From Streptococcus equinus (GTDB lineage: Bacteria; Bacillota; Bacilli; Lactobacillales; Streptococcaceae): a DNA stretch of 64,000 nt. Made by a program: the position numbers and the translations under genes. Location: positions 62,001 to 126,000 of the forward strand of contig NZ_FNJK01000001.1 of NCBI RefSeq assembly GCF_900104225.1, given 5' to 3'. Each line of letters opens with the position of its first letter. The first letter of the stretch is position 1. This document shows positions 20,696-28,729 of this stretch, piece by piece. A model generated the notes under the pieces. That model did no database searches and was not told the DNA's origin. It worked only from the letters and a program-made list of their open reading frames with translations.

Positions 20696-20838
20696 GAGTA
20701 AAGATTAATTTAAAATGCAGTAGTTGCGGCAGTAAAAACTATTTGACAAGCAAAAATAAAGCAACTCACCCCGATAAAATTCAGGTTTTGAAATATTGTC
20801 CTAAAGAGCGAAAAGTAACCTTACATGTTGAATCTTAA
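20692..20838 (+). CDS. rpmG: 50S ribosomal protein L33
   Basis: A 48-residue L33 with the signature [20 protein letters not shown] and the KYCPKERK tail. It carries CXXC and one further Cys, so it looks like a variant of the zinc-ribbon type. The GTG start overlaps the efflux gene stop (GTGTGA), so translation is probably coupled. It lies directly before secG, as in other streptococci. Confidence 0.93.
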   Translation: MRVKINLKCSSCGSKNYLTSKNKATHPDKIQVLKYCPKERKVTLHVES

Positions 20839-20890
20839 GGATAATTATGATAGAATAATCAAGACCATAGTGTAGGAAAGGAATAGAACC

Positions 20891-20936
20891 CAGAAGGTTA
20901 GTATAGCGGAAAATTTCCCGATTTTAAGCCCTTCTG
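20891..20936 (+). promoter_or_regulatory. Stem-loop in the secG leader
   Basis: CAGAAGG (20891-20897) pairs with CCTTCTG (20930-20936). An inner CGGAAA/TTCCCG element is also present. A Shine-Dalgarno-like AAAGGA lies before the stem (about 20877-20882) and none lies directly before the secG ATG. Confidence 0.35.
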
Positions 20937-20956
20937 ACGCGTTCTTAGTGAAACAT

Positions 20957-21193
20957 ATGTACAATGTACTACTGACAATTTTGCTGGTATTATCTGTTAT
21001 TATCGTGATTGCCATCTTTTTGCAACCACAGAAAAATCCAAGTAGCAACGTATTTGATAACAGCGGTTCAGAAGCTTTATTTGAACGTACTAAAGCGCGT
21101 GGCTTCGAAGCGTTTATGCAACGTTTTACAGCAGTTCTAGTATTCTTTTGGCTAGCAATTGCTTTAGCGCTAGCAATCTTATCAAGTAAATAG
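20957..21193 (+). CDS. secG: Preprotein translocase subunit SecG
   Basis: Small accessory subunit of the SecYEG channel. 78 residues from ATG 20957 (MYNVLLTILLVLSVIIVIA), with two membrane segments (about 3-20 and 56-76) and the conserved cytoplasmic loop containing FERTKARGFEAFMQR. A GTG three codons upstream is possible but less like family members. No clear Shine-Dalgarno adjoins the ATG; a stem-loop lies upstream. Confidence 0.93.
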   Translation: MYNVLLTILLVLSVIIVIAIFLQPQKNPSSNVFDNSGSEALFERTKARGFEAFMQRFTAVLVFFWLAIALALAILSSK

Positions 21194-21265
21194 ATAGCAA
21201 CTGACGATAAAGCTGCTTAATAGCTTACGTTGGCTGCGCATCTTGAATTTTGTACGAAAATTCAT

Positions 21266-21292
21266 GGGCTGGTCATTCAGCTCATTTTTTAT
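21266..21292 (+). terminator. Terminator of rpmG-secG
   Basis: GGGCTG/CAGCTC stem (one G-U pair) with a 6-base loop, then A and six T. A GAATTTT/GAAAATTC dyad lies just before it. Confidence 0.7.
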
Positions 21293-21377
21293 TATTAAGT
21301 AGTGAGGAGTCTGTCCAATAGCCGATTGGAATTTGAGATTCAGTGACTTTTCACAACTTCCATCAAGCTAGAAAACG

Positions 21378-21435
21378 AGAGGATAGAAGATAGCAGGGCT
21401 TTTTTTGCGAATCGGTCTTGCTAATAATCACAATT
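21378..21435 (+). promoter_or_regulatory. rnr leader: Shine-Dalgarno-like site, hairpin, start
   Basis: AGAGGA (21378-21383) precedes a stem of TAGCAGGGC (21391-21399) with GGTCT + TGCTA (about 21414-21423, two G-U pairs), and the ATG is at 21436. The spacing outside the hairpin is about 19 bases, so the hairpin-bridging idea is weaker here than for era. Confidence 0.3.
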
Positions 21436-23781
21436 ATGAATGAAAATATTATTGCTTATTTAAAAGAGCATGGAAAAGTTAATATTAACGATTTGGCAGC
21501 TGGTTTGGATATGACTGGTGCTGAAAAATTTCCATTGCTTGTTAAAGAAATTTCACAGTTAGAAAGTCAGGGTGAACTCCGTTTTGATGATAGCGGTAGC
21601 CTTGCTCTTCGTAAAAAAGTAGAGAAGAAAAAAGAAATTACGGTCACTGGTGTCTTTCGTGCTAACAAAGCTGGTTTTGGTTTCTTGTCTGTCGATGAAG
21701 ACGAAGACGATATGTTTGTTGGGCGAAATGACGTTGGTCATGCTGTTGATGGTGACACGGTTGAAGCTGTGATTAAGAAACCTGCTAACCGTCTTAAAGG
21801 AACAGCCGCTGAAGTCCGCATTGTCGGAATCGTTGAACGCAGTTTAAAAACTGTCGTTGGGAAATTTATCCTAGACGATGAAAAACCAAAATACGCAGGT
21901 TACATCAAGTCTAAAAACCAAAAAATCCAACAAAAAATCTACATCAAAAAAGAACCTGTAGTTTTAGATGGAACTGAAATCATCAAGGTTGATATCGATA
22001 AATACCCGACGCGTGGTCACGATTACTTTGTCGGTCATGTTCGTGATATCGTTGGTCACCAAGGTGATGTCGGAATTGATGTTCTTGAAGTCCTTGAATC
22101 AATGGACATCAAATCAGAATTTCCAGAAGACGTTATGGCTGAAGCTAATGCTGTTCCAGATGCACCATCTGAAAAAGATTTGATTGGTCGAGTTGATTTA
22201 CGTAATGAAATTACCTTTACTATTGACGGAGCTGATGCCAAAGACTTGGATGACGCTGTTCACATCAAGCTGTTGGATAATGGTAATTTCGAGTTAGGGG
22301 TTCACATTGCTGATGTTTCATACTATGTTACAGAAGGTTCTGCTCTTAACCGTGAAGCAGTAGCGCGTGGGACATCTGTTTATGTAACAGACCGTGTAGT
22401 GCCAATGCTACCAGAACGTTTGTCAAATGGTATCTGTTCATTGAATCCAAATGTGGATCGTTTGACGCAATCATGTTTGATGGAAATTGACCGCAATGGT
22501 CATGTGGTTAATCACCAAATCTGTCAATCAGTCATCAATACAACGTTCCGCATGACTTATAGCGATGTCAATGACATTATCGCAGGTGATGAAGAGCTGA
22601 TTGAAAAATACCAACCAATCGTTGAATCTATTCATCACATGACTGCTTTGCATAATATTTTGGAAACCATGCGTGTGCGTCGCGGTGCTTTGAACTTTGA
22701 TACGAGTGAAGCTAAAATCATCGTCAACGACAAAGGAATGCCAGTGGATATCGTTCTTCGTGAACGTGGTATTGCAGAACGCATGATCGAATCATTCATG
22801 TTAGCAGCTAACGAAACAGTGGCAGAACATTTTGCAAAACGCAAATTACCATTTATTTACCGTATCCACGAAGATCCAAAAGCTGAAAAATTACAGAAAT
22901 TCCTTGATTACGCAAGTATTTTTGGAGTACAAATTCATGGTACAGCTAATAAAATTAGCCAGCAAGCTCTGCAAGATTTCATGGCTAAAGTGGAAGGTAA
23001 ACCAGGTGCTGAAGTGTTGAATATGATGTTGCTTCGCTCAATGCAACAAGCCCGTTATTCTGAACATAATCATGGTCACTATGGTTTGGCGGCTGAATAC
23101 TATACACACTTTACAAGTCCAATTCGTCGTTACCCTGATTTACTTGTTCACCGTATGATTCGTGAATATACACAAGTCACAGATGACAAAATTGAACATT
23201 TTAGAAATGTTATTCCAGAATTAGCAACATCGTCATCAACCCTTGAGCGTCGCGCTATCGATGCGGAACGTGTGGTTGAAGCTATGAAGAAAGCTGAATA
23301 CATGGAAGAATATGTTGGCCAAGAATTTGATGGTGTTGTAGCTAGTGTTGTGAAATTCGGTATGTTTATCGAATTACCAAATACCATTGAAGGTTTGGTT
23401 CACATCACAACTCTTCCAGAATTCTACAACTACAACGAGCGTACATTGACACTTCAAGGTGAGAAATCAGGTAAAGTCTTCCGAGTTGGTCAACAAATTA
23501 AGATTAAATTGACGCGTGCTGATAAAGAGACTGGTGACATTGACTTTGAATACATTCCAAGTGATTATGATGTGATTGAAAAAGTTAAAAAATCACGTAA
23601 AGATCGTTCAGGAAAGGACAAACGTCATCCAAAATCTGATAATCACAAAGATCGTAAAAAAGACCACAAATCAAACAAACAACGTAATCATAAATCTTCA
23701 AAATCATCTTCTAAAAAATCAGGTAAGAAACCTTTTTACAAAGAAGTAGCTAAGAAAAAATCACGTAAAGCTAAAAAGTAA
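21436..23781 (+). CDS. rnr: Ribonuclease R
   Basis: Processive 3'-5' exoribonuclease of the RNB family that degrades structured RNA and works with SmpB-tmRNA on stalled messages. About 781 residues: an N-terminal winged helix (1-60), cold-shock domains (about 70-230), the RNB catalytic domain (DAKDLDDAVHI with its metal-binding Asp residues, near 270), an S1 domain (about 630-710) and a Lys/Ser-rich tail. I use ATG 21436 (MNENIIAYLKEHGKV) rather than an upstream codon at 21418. It is followed by smpB, its functional partner. Confidence 0.96.
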   Translation: MNENIIAYLKEHGKVNINDLAAGLDMTGAEKFPLLVKEISQLESQGELRFDDSGSLALRKKVEKKKEITVTGVFRANKAGFGFLSVDEDEDDMFVGRNDVGHAVDGDTVEAVIKKPANRLKGTAAEVRIVGIVERSLKTVVGKFILDDEKPKYAGYIKSKNQKIQQKIYIKKEPVVLDGTEIIKVDIDKYPTRGHDYFVGHVRDIVGHQGDVGIDVLEVLESMDIKSEFPEDVMAEANAVPDAPSEKDLIGRVDLRNEITFTIDGADAKDLDDAVHIKLLDNGNFELGVHIADVSYYVTEGSALNREAVARGTSVYVTDRVVPMLPERLSNGICSLNPNVDRLTQSCLMEIDRNGHVVNHQICQSVINTTFRMTYSDVNDIIAGDEELIEKYQPIVESIHHMTALHNILETMRVRRGALNFDTSEAKIIVNDKGMPVDIVLRERGIAERMIESFMLAANETVAEHFAKRKLPFIYRIHEDPKAEKLQKFLDYASIFGVQIHGTANKISQQALQDFMAKVEGKPGAEVLNMMLLRSMQQARYSEHNHGHYGLAAEYYTHFTSPIRRYPDLLVHRMIREYTQVTDDKIEHFRNVIPELATSSSTLERRAIDAERVVEAMKKAEYMEEYVGQEFDGVVASVVKFGMFIELPNTIEGLVHITTLPEFYNYNERTLTLQGEKSGKVFRVGQQIKIKLTRADKETGDIDFEYIPSDYDVIEKVKKSRKDRSGKDKRHPKSDNHKDRKKDHKSNKQRNHKSSKSSSKKSGKKPFYKEVAKKKSRKAKK

Positions 23782-23830
23782 AAGGTTGAAACTGCTAACC
23801 CAAAATTCGACATAAGAGAGGTAGCTTAAT

Positions 23831-24298
23831 ATGCCAAAAGGTGAAGGAAATGTCGTTGCTCAAAATAAAAAAGCACGTCATGACTATAATATTGTTGATA
23901 CCATCGAAGCTGGAATCGTTTTGACAGGGACTGAAATTAAGAGTGTTCGTGCGGCACGTATTCAGCTAAAAGACGGTTATGCTCAAATAAAAAATGGCGA
24001 AGCTTGGTTGATTAATGTTCATATTTCTCCTTTCGAACAAGGGAATATCTGGAACCAAGAGCCTGAGCGTACACGTAAACTATTACTTAAAAAACGTGAA
24101 ATTGAAAAACTATCAAATGACTTAAAAGGAACAGGGATGACTCTAATTCCTCTTAAAGTTTATTTGAAAAATGGTTTTGCAAAAGTCTTACTAGGCGTGG
24201 CTAAAGGTAAGCACGACTATGATAAACGCGAAACTATTAAGCGACGTGAACAAGATCGTGACATCAAACGTCAAATGAAAAATTTCAACGCCAGATAA
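23831..24298 (+). CDS. smpB: SsrA (tmRNA)-binding protein
   Basis: Binds tmRNA and delivers it to stalled ribosomes in trans-translation. 155 residues with the OB-fold signature [17 protein letters not shown] and the basic C-terminal tail [14 protein letters not shown] that enters the mRNA channel. GAGAGG precedes the ATG. It follows rnr by 49 bases, the common streptococcal pairing. The ssrA gene itself is not in this window. Confidence 0.97.
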   Translation: MPKGEGNVVAQNKKARHDYNIVDTIEAGIVLTGTEIKSVRAARIQLKDGYAQIKNGEAWLINVHISPFEQGNIWNQEPERTRKLLLKKREIEKLSNDLKGTGMTLIPLKVYLKNGFAKVLLGVAKGKHDYDKRETIKRREQDRDIKRQMKNFNAR

Positions 24299-24304
24299 TA
24301 AAAC

Positions 24305-24337
24305 AAAAAGAGTTTGGATTTAATCCAAACTCTTTTT
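24305..24337. terminator. Bidirectional terminator between smpB and the OhrR-like gene
   Basis: AAAAAGAGTTTGGATT/AATCCAAACTCTTTTT with a tight loop. It serves both convergent genes. Confidence 0.88.
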
Positions 24338-24776
24338 AAAGCATTTTTTTCAATTCTTCAATCAAGATGTGATTGTCTTCAATCATTTCTTCAATTTTTC
24401 CCTGTAAAGCAGGAGTGAATTCTCCTACACAGGTGTGTAATTCTTGTTCAACATCAGCTTGAAGGGCTTTGCCAGCTTCTGTAAGGGCAATAATCAGCTG
24501 ACGATGGTCTTCTTTAGGACGAATCCGTGTTAGATAACCTTTTTCTTCTAAACGTTTAAGAAGTGGTGTCAATGTATTACTAGCGAGATCTAATTGTTTT
24601 CCTAATTCACGCAAAGGAAGATTATCAGTCTCCCACAGTGCAAGCAGAACAATATATTGTGTATAGGTTAAATCAAATTTAGCTAGTTTTTGTTTATAAA
24701 ATTGATTAAAAATCCTATTGGCATTATAAATCGCAAAACATAGTTGATTAGTTAAAGTAGGATGTTGTTCTGGCAT
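24336..24776 (-). CDS. OhrR-like MarR-family redox-sensing repressor
   Basis: A 146-residue MarR-family protein closest in pattern to OhrR, whose single N-terminal cysteine is oxidised by organic hydroperoxides. The OhrR hallmark LTNQLCFAIYNANR puts Cys at residue 13, followed by LTYTQYIVLLALWE and the winged helix LDLASNTLTPLLKRLEEKGY. I start at ATG 24776, preceded by AAAGGGA on the minus strand; an upstream frame extension is hydrophobic and lacks a ribosome binding site. No ohr gene is adjacent. It faces a ferritin-like and a flavoprotein gene and probably controls them. Confidence 0.85.
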   Translation of the reverse strand: MPEQHPTLTNQLCFAIYNANRIFNQFYKQKLAKFDLTYTQYIVLLALWETDNLPLRELGKQLDLASNTLTPLLKRLEEKGYLTRIRPKEDHRQLIIALTEAGKALQADVEQELHTCVGEFTPALQGKIEEMIEDNHILIEELKKML

Positions 24777-24835
24777 AACGTCCCTTTCTTTGTGTTTACT
24801 TGCTCTTATCATAACATAGAAAAAAATAAATGTAA

Positions 24836-24886
24836 AAGTTGACAACTTGCTTTTTGAGTAGTAAACTATAATCAATCGCGCGCGAC
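24836..24886. promoter_or_regulatory. Divergent operator region of the OhrR-like regulator
   Basis: Two dyads stand out: AAGTTGACAACTT (24836-24848, 6-bp arms around one base) and TCGCGCGCGA (24876-24885, fully self-complementary). A TATAAT (24867-24872) between them serves the rightward gene. The spacing suggests that the first dyad covers the upstream promoter region and the second sits near the transcription start. Binding by the adjacent MarR protein is inferred. Confidence 0.5.
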
Positions 24887-24909
24887 TAATTAAAAAAGAG
24901 GTCGAAATT

Positions 24910-25359
24910 ATGGAAAATACAATCGAACTATTACAAAAAATCGGAAATAAAATTTTAAATCAAGCTAATACTCATGAACTCGTTGCTTTGAACTTTGAAT
25001 CACAAGGTTTTACAAAACTTGGTGAAAAATATCGTAGCCACGCTTCAGAAGAACGTGACTTCTCACAAAAAGTCTTTAGTCGTATCTTAGATTTGGGTGG
25101 AAAAATTTGCTCTCAAAAACAAGAAACAGTTGAAATTGTGACAAGTCCTTTGGAATGGTTGAGATATGATTTAGAAATCTCAAAAGAAGGATTGAAAGAA
25201 TTACTACCACTAGTTGGTGCAGCATCTAATGATTTAGTTACTTATGATTTGCTCAAAGACTACTACAAAGATGAGGATGATGATTTACAGTGGACACAAC
25301 AGCAACTTGATTTGATTGATGCTATTGGTTACCAAAATTGGTTAACACAACAACTTTAA
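24910..25359 (+). CDS. Ferritin-like (bacterioferritin-like) helical protein
   Basis: A 149-residue, all-helical protein whose segment YRSHASEERDFSQKVFSRILDLGGKI resembles the iron-site helix and following turn of bacterioferritins (here split for reading: EERDFSQK, RILDLGGKI). The acidic stretch DYYKDEDDDLQWTQQQLDL resembles the last ferritin helix. That suggests a diiron or iron-storage fold, but the full ligand set cannot be confirmed by eye. It is the first gene of a two-gene operon opposite an OhrR-like repressor, so peroxide control is likely. Confidence 0.6.
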   Translation: MENTIELLQKIGNKILNQANTHELVALNFESQGFTKLGEKYRSHASEERDFSQKVFSRILDLGGKICSQKQETVEIVTSPLEWLRYDLEISKEGLKELLPLVGAASNDLVTYDLLKDYYKDEDDDLQWTQQQLDLIDAIGYQNWLTQQL

Positions 25360-25370
25360 GGAGATAGTAA

Positions 25371-26717
25371 ATGACTTACGATTATGACGTTGTCTTTATT
25401 GGTTCAGGTCATGCCAACTGGCATGCTGCAGTGACTTTGGCTAAAGTTGGAAAAAAAGTTGCTATTGTTGAAAAGGATGTTACAGCTGGAACTTGTACGA
25501 ATTATGGCTGTAACGCAAAGTTTTTACTAGATAGTCCATTTGAATTCGTTGATGCCTTATCACGCTATGAAAAAGCTGGCATTACAGGAAATACAGATGT
25601 TAATTGGCAAGAACTTATGGCTTTTAAAAAGTCTGAGATTCCAACTTATGCGCCTCTTATGGAAGGAATGTTTAAGCAATTGAATATTGACTTGCTTAAA
25701 GGATATGGAAAATTACTTGATGCTCATACGGTTGGTGTGGATGATACACAAGTAACTGCTGATTATATTGTCTTAGGAACTGGCCAACGTTCAGCTCGTT
25801 TGACTATTGAAGGCAAAGAACTTCTTCATGATAGCCGTGATTTCCTTGATTTGGATACTATGCCAAAACGCATCATATTCATCGGTGCAGGGATTATTTC
25901 CATGGAATTTGCGACTATGGCAGCAAAACTGGGTTCAGAAGTACATGTGATTGAATATGCCGATAGAGCCTTGGCTGCTTATCCAGAAAATTACGTTGAT
26001 ACTGTCGTCACTAAAATGGCAGCAGAAGGTGTCCACTTCCATTTCAATCAAGCGGTTCAAAAAGTTGAGAGTCTCGATGATGTATTACGTGTGACAACGG
26101 CTCAAGAGTTAATCCTTGAAACAGATTATGTCCTTGATGCTACTGGTCGAATCCCAAATGTTGAGAATCTTGGACTCGAAGAGTTAGGGATTGAATACAA
26201 TCGTTCAGGAATTGTTGTTAATCAGCATTTACAAACTGCAGTACCAAATATTTTTGCAAGTGGCGATGTCGTTGATAAAAACATTCCACGTTTAACTCCG
26301 ACAGCAAGCTTTGAATCTGATTATATCGCAGCCTTTATTTTAGGCATGAATACTGAGGCGATTGCTTATCCAGCAATTCCAAATCTTGTTTATACCTTCC
26401 CGCGTATTGCCCAAGTTGGGGTGACTATTGATGAGGCACGTAATAATGATGCTTATCGTGTTGTCGAAGTTCCGTTTGGACAACAATTGAAATTCCAGAC
26501 AAAATTAGAAGATGAGGCACATGTGACTTTGATTATCAATCAAGAAAAAGAATTGGTTGGAGCTAGCTTCTTAGGGAATGAAGCAGGTGAAATGATTAAT
26601 CTTTTGACATTAATGATTAATCAAAAAGTAACAGCAAGTGATTTAAGCCAAATGATTTTTGCATTTCCAGGGACAAGCAGTGGCTTAATTAGTGCGGTAA
26701 AAATGGCTTTATTATAA
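25371..26717 (+). CDS. FAD-dependent pyridine nucleotide-disulfide oxidoreductase
   Basis: A 448-residue class I flavoprotein disulfide reductase, similar in layout to lipoamide dehydrogenase and mercuric reductase. The FAD site is FIGSGHANWHAAVTLA, the redox disulfide is Cys42/Cys47 (GTCTNYGCNAK), and the NAD(P) fold has GAGIISMEFATMAAKLGSEV. The C-terminal HPT/His-Glu motif of lipoamide dehydrogenases is replaced by FAFPGTSSG, which lacks His, so lipoamide is an unlikely substrate. It lies 11 bases after the ferritin-like gene in the same operon. The substrate is unknown; RclA- or MerA-type reduction of metal or reactive species is possible. Confidence 0.8.
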   Translation: MTYDYDVVFIGSGHANWHAAVTLAKVGKKVAIVEKDVTAGTCTNYGCNAKFLLDSPFEFVDALSRYEKAGITGNTDVNWQELMAFKKSEIPTYAPLMEGMFKQLNIDLLKGYGKLLDAHTVGVDDTQVTADYIVLGTGQRSARLTIEGKELLHDSRDFLDLDTMPKRIIFIGAGIISMEFATMAAKLGSEVHVIEYADRALAAYPENYVDTVVTKMAAEGVHFHFNQAVQKVESLDDVLRVTTAQELILETDYVLDATGRIPNVENLGLEELGIEYNRSGIVVNQHLQTAVPNIFASGDVVDKNIPRLTPTASFESDYIAAFILGMNTEAIAYPAIPNLVYTFPRIAQVGVTIDEARNNDAYRVVEVPFGQQLKFQTKLEDEAHVTLIINQEKELVGASFLGNEAGEMINLLTLMINQKVTASDLSQMIFAFPGTSSGLISAVKMALL

Positions 26718-26719
26718 AA

Positions 26720-26750
26720 AATAACCTTGAACTAGTGTTCAAGGTTATTG
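26720..26750. terminator. Terminator between the flavoprotein and the nitroreductase
   Basis: AATAACCTTGAAC/GTTCAAGGTTATT with a TAGT loop. The U-run is better in the minus direction. Confidence 0.75.
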
Positions 26751-26754
26751 AAGT

Positions 26755-27432
26755 TTAGTCAATCCAAGTAATAACTTCTTTACGTGGTTTGCGTGAGCGA
26801 GGGTGTTTAGGCTCTTTAAGGCGATAGCCAAATGATACCATGCTAGCAATTCCTTCTTTTTCTGGATTAATAATACCAGCTTTCGCAAGAATGGCATTAA
26901 CTTTTTCATAGTTGAAACCTTCAATCGGACAAGAGTCGATGCCAATCATGCTTGCTGATGTCATCATATTACCAAGTGCAATGTAAGTTTGCTTAGCGGT
27001 CCAATCAAAGAGAGCGCGTGGGTTGTCAGCTAAAGTCATATCGTTTTTTTGGAATGATTCATATGTGGCTAAGCGGCTATTAAGAGCATCTCCTTCACCA
27101 AGACCACGGCGAACAAGGCTATCTTTAACAGATTCAGAGTCATAGCGAGCATTCTTTTCAGCAAGAAGAAGAACAAAATGACTGGCAGTATCAAGTTGAT
27201 TTTGTGCTCCCCAGGCCACTGCTTTAAGCTCATCGCGAAGCTTAGCAATTTGTTTACGATCAAGGACAACAAAACGCCAAGCTTCAAGGCCGATAGAAGA
27301 AGGACTTAACCAAGCAGTGTCAAGAATGTACTCCATATCTTCACGTGAGATTTCTTGGTCATTGTAGACACGAACGGCAACTCGATGGTCAAAGGCATCG
27401 AGAACTTGTTTTTTGATAGCTTCTTTACTCAT
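26755..27432 (-). CDS. Nitroreductase family NAD(P)H-dependent oxidoreductase
   Basis: A 225-residue FMN-binding nitroreductase-fold protein. The N-terminal DHRVAVRVYNDQEISREDMEY is the typical RXSXRXF-like FMN-phosphate region, and SSIGLEAWRFVVLDR and the C-terminal MVSFGYRLKEPKHPRSR are family-like. Such enzymes reduce nitroaromatics, quinones or flavins; the physiological substrate is unclear. The minus-strand gene follows a MarR gene by 100 bases, and a terminator separates them. Confidence 0.88.
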   Translation of the reverse strand: MSKEAIKKQVLDAFDHRVAVRVYNDQEISREDMEYILDTAWLSPSSIGLEAWRFVVLDRKQIAKLRDELKAVAWGAQNQLDTASHFVLLLAEKNARYDSESVKDSLVRRGLGEGDALNSRLATYESFQKNDMTLADNPRALFDWTAKQTYIALGNMMTSASMIGIDSCPIEGFNYEKVNAILAKAGIINPEKEGIASMVSFGYRLKEPKHPRSRKPRKEVITWID

Positions 27433-27496
27433 ACTAGCCCCCTAGTTTTCTTTCTATCATAGCATTTTCGCATGTATTTCGCTAGCTTTTAAAATA

Positions 27497-27547
27497 AAAA
27501 GAATTAAGTAAACAAAGAAACCTTCTCTTCATTTACTTAATTCTTTT
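27497..27547 (-). terminator. Terminator of the first small MarR gene
   Basis: Perfect 16-bp arms AAAAGAATTAAGTAAA/TTTACTTAATTCTTTT around a 19-base loop. The stem includes the last codons of the MarR gene. Confidence 0.75.
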
Positions 27548-27961
27548 CGTCAGACAATTGATTTGATCAATTATAGTACTAAGATCATAAGTTTGGGTCA
27601 TTTTCATGAATTCTCGTCGTGTGTCATGAAAAACTTCCCAGATAATAGGTGTAAGTTCTCTTCCTCTCTTGGTGATAAAAACACGTTTTGTGCGTCCATC
27701 ACGAGTAATAGTAACAAATCCTCTATGAACTAGTTTATCGATGATTTTTGTTAGAGAAGGTGGGGCAATACAAAGAATATTAGCAAGTTCTTTATAGCAT
27801 TTACCATTTTCTTGATTCAGAATAAAAAGGACTAAAGCATAGGAATGTGACATTCCAATTTTTCTAAAAGCGTCTTCTGTGAACTTATCAAGAGCACGAT
27901 CGAGTCTCTTGACAGAAAAAAACAGGCACCCCTCTAACGTTTCTTGAATGTTATCGGGCAC
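27533..27961 (-). CDS. MarR-family regulator with N-terminal Cys12
   Basis: A 142-residue winged-helix regulator. The recognition region is NILCIAPPSLTKIIDKLVHRG and the wing is TRDGRTKRVFITKRG. It has Cys12 in ETLEGCLFFSVKRLD, the same position as in the neighbouring paralogue at 28105-28545, which could be a redox switch by analogy with OhrR; that role is inferred. The two paralogues share about the same layout and probably arose by duplication. It lies upstream of the nitroreductase, but a strong terminator separates them. Confidence 0.85.
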   Translation of the reverse strand: MPDNIQETLEGCLFFSVKRLDRALDKFTEDAFRKIGMSHSYALVLFILNQENGKCYKELANILCIAPPSLTKIIDKLVHRGFVTITRDGRTKRVFITKRGRELTPIIWEVFHDTRREFMKMTQTYDLSTIIDQINCLTKRIK

Positions 27962-28046
27962 AATATTCTCCTTAGTAATAAATCTACAAGGAATATCTTA
28001 GCACACTTGGTTTAAGATGACAAATGTCGGTCATTTCTTGAAAGAT

Positions 28047-28073
28047 ATAAAAAAGCCATGATATTCATGGCTT
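28047..28073 (-). terminator. Terminator of the second small MarR gene
   Basis: AAGCCATG/CATGGCTT stem with a 5-base loop and a U-run on the minus strand. Confidence 0.8.
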
Positions 28074-28104
28074 AGGAATTTTTTGTACTAAATGATTTAT
28101 GAGA

Positions 28105-28545
28105 TTAATAAAATTCATGGCTTAATCGATTAGTGATTTGATTGAGGTCTGAAATAAGAGTTTCAGAGTAACCGTCTTTAATTAATCTATTGAATTTTTC
28201 TAGAGTATCAAGGTTAGCTTGACGAATGATAGGAATTAATTCTTTTCCTTTATCAGTAAGGTAAACACGTTTCGTGCGTCCTTGGGAAACAATAGAGATA
28301 AAACCTTTATTTAAGAGTTTTTCAAGAAGTCTTGTCAATGTTGGTGCAGTAATGCACAATGCTTTGGCTAATTCTTTTTGAAGTAAACCGTCGCCATAGT
28401 ATAAGGTCAACAGAATGGTTGAGTGACTTTGTGAAAGACCATATTTTTTAAAAGCTTCATCTGTGATTCTATCTAGACAACGATCAAGTTTTTTTACTGC
28501 AATAAAGAGGCAAGAGTCAAGAGATTCTTGAAGAGATTTTTGCAT
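28105..28545 (-). CDS. MarR-family regulator with N-terminal Cys12 (paralogue)
   Basis: A 146-residue paralogue of the MarR protein at 27533-27961. The shared pattern includes ESLDSCLFIAVKKLDR (Cys12), KALCITAPTLTRLLEKLLNKG and SQGRTKRVYLTDKGKELIPI. It has its own promoter region and terminator. No divergent target gene is adjacent, so it may control the downstream MarR, the nitroreductase or distant genes. The target is unknown. Confidence 0.85.
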   Translation of the reverse strand: MQKSLQESLDSCLFIAVKKLDRCLDRITDEAFKKYGLSQSHSTILLTLYYGDGLLQKELAKALCITAPTLTRLLEKLLNKGFISIVSQGRTKRVYLTDKGKELIPIIRQANLDTLEKFNRLIKDGYSETLISDLNQITNRLSHEFY

Positions 28546-28670
28546 ATAATTCTCCTATGTATTTTACTTTACAGCATAATTATAATAAACTTATAAAAAA
28601 ATTACAAATAATTTGCTTGGCAAACTAATAAAACAATTATTGATATAAAACTGTTTTCTAAGTGTATAAA

Positions 28671-28704
28671 AAAATCAACAGCAAAAAATTTGCAAGTTGA
28701 TTTT
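28671..28704 (-). terminator. Terminator of the DUF554 gene
   Basis: AAAATCAAC/GTTGATTTT with an inner GCAAA/TTTGC pair, followed on the minus strand by a U-run. Confidence 0.7.
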
Positions 28705-28729
28705 CTAATTTTTCTAAAATTATTAGGAT

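Noticed and set aside
24839..24872. TTGACA with TATAAT as one promoter of the ferritin-like gene
   Set aside because: The spacing is 22 bases, too long for a normal promoter; TTGACA is better explained as part of the AAGTTGACAACTT dyad.
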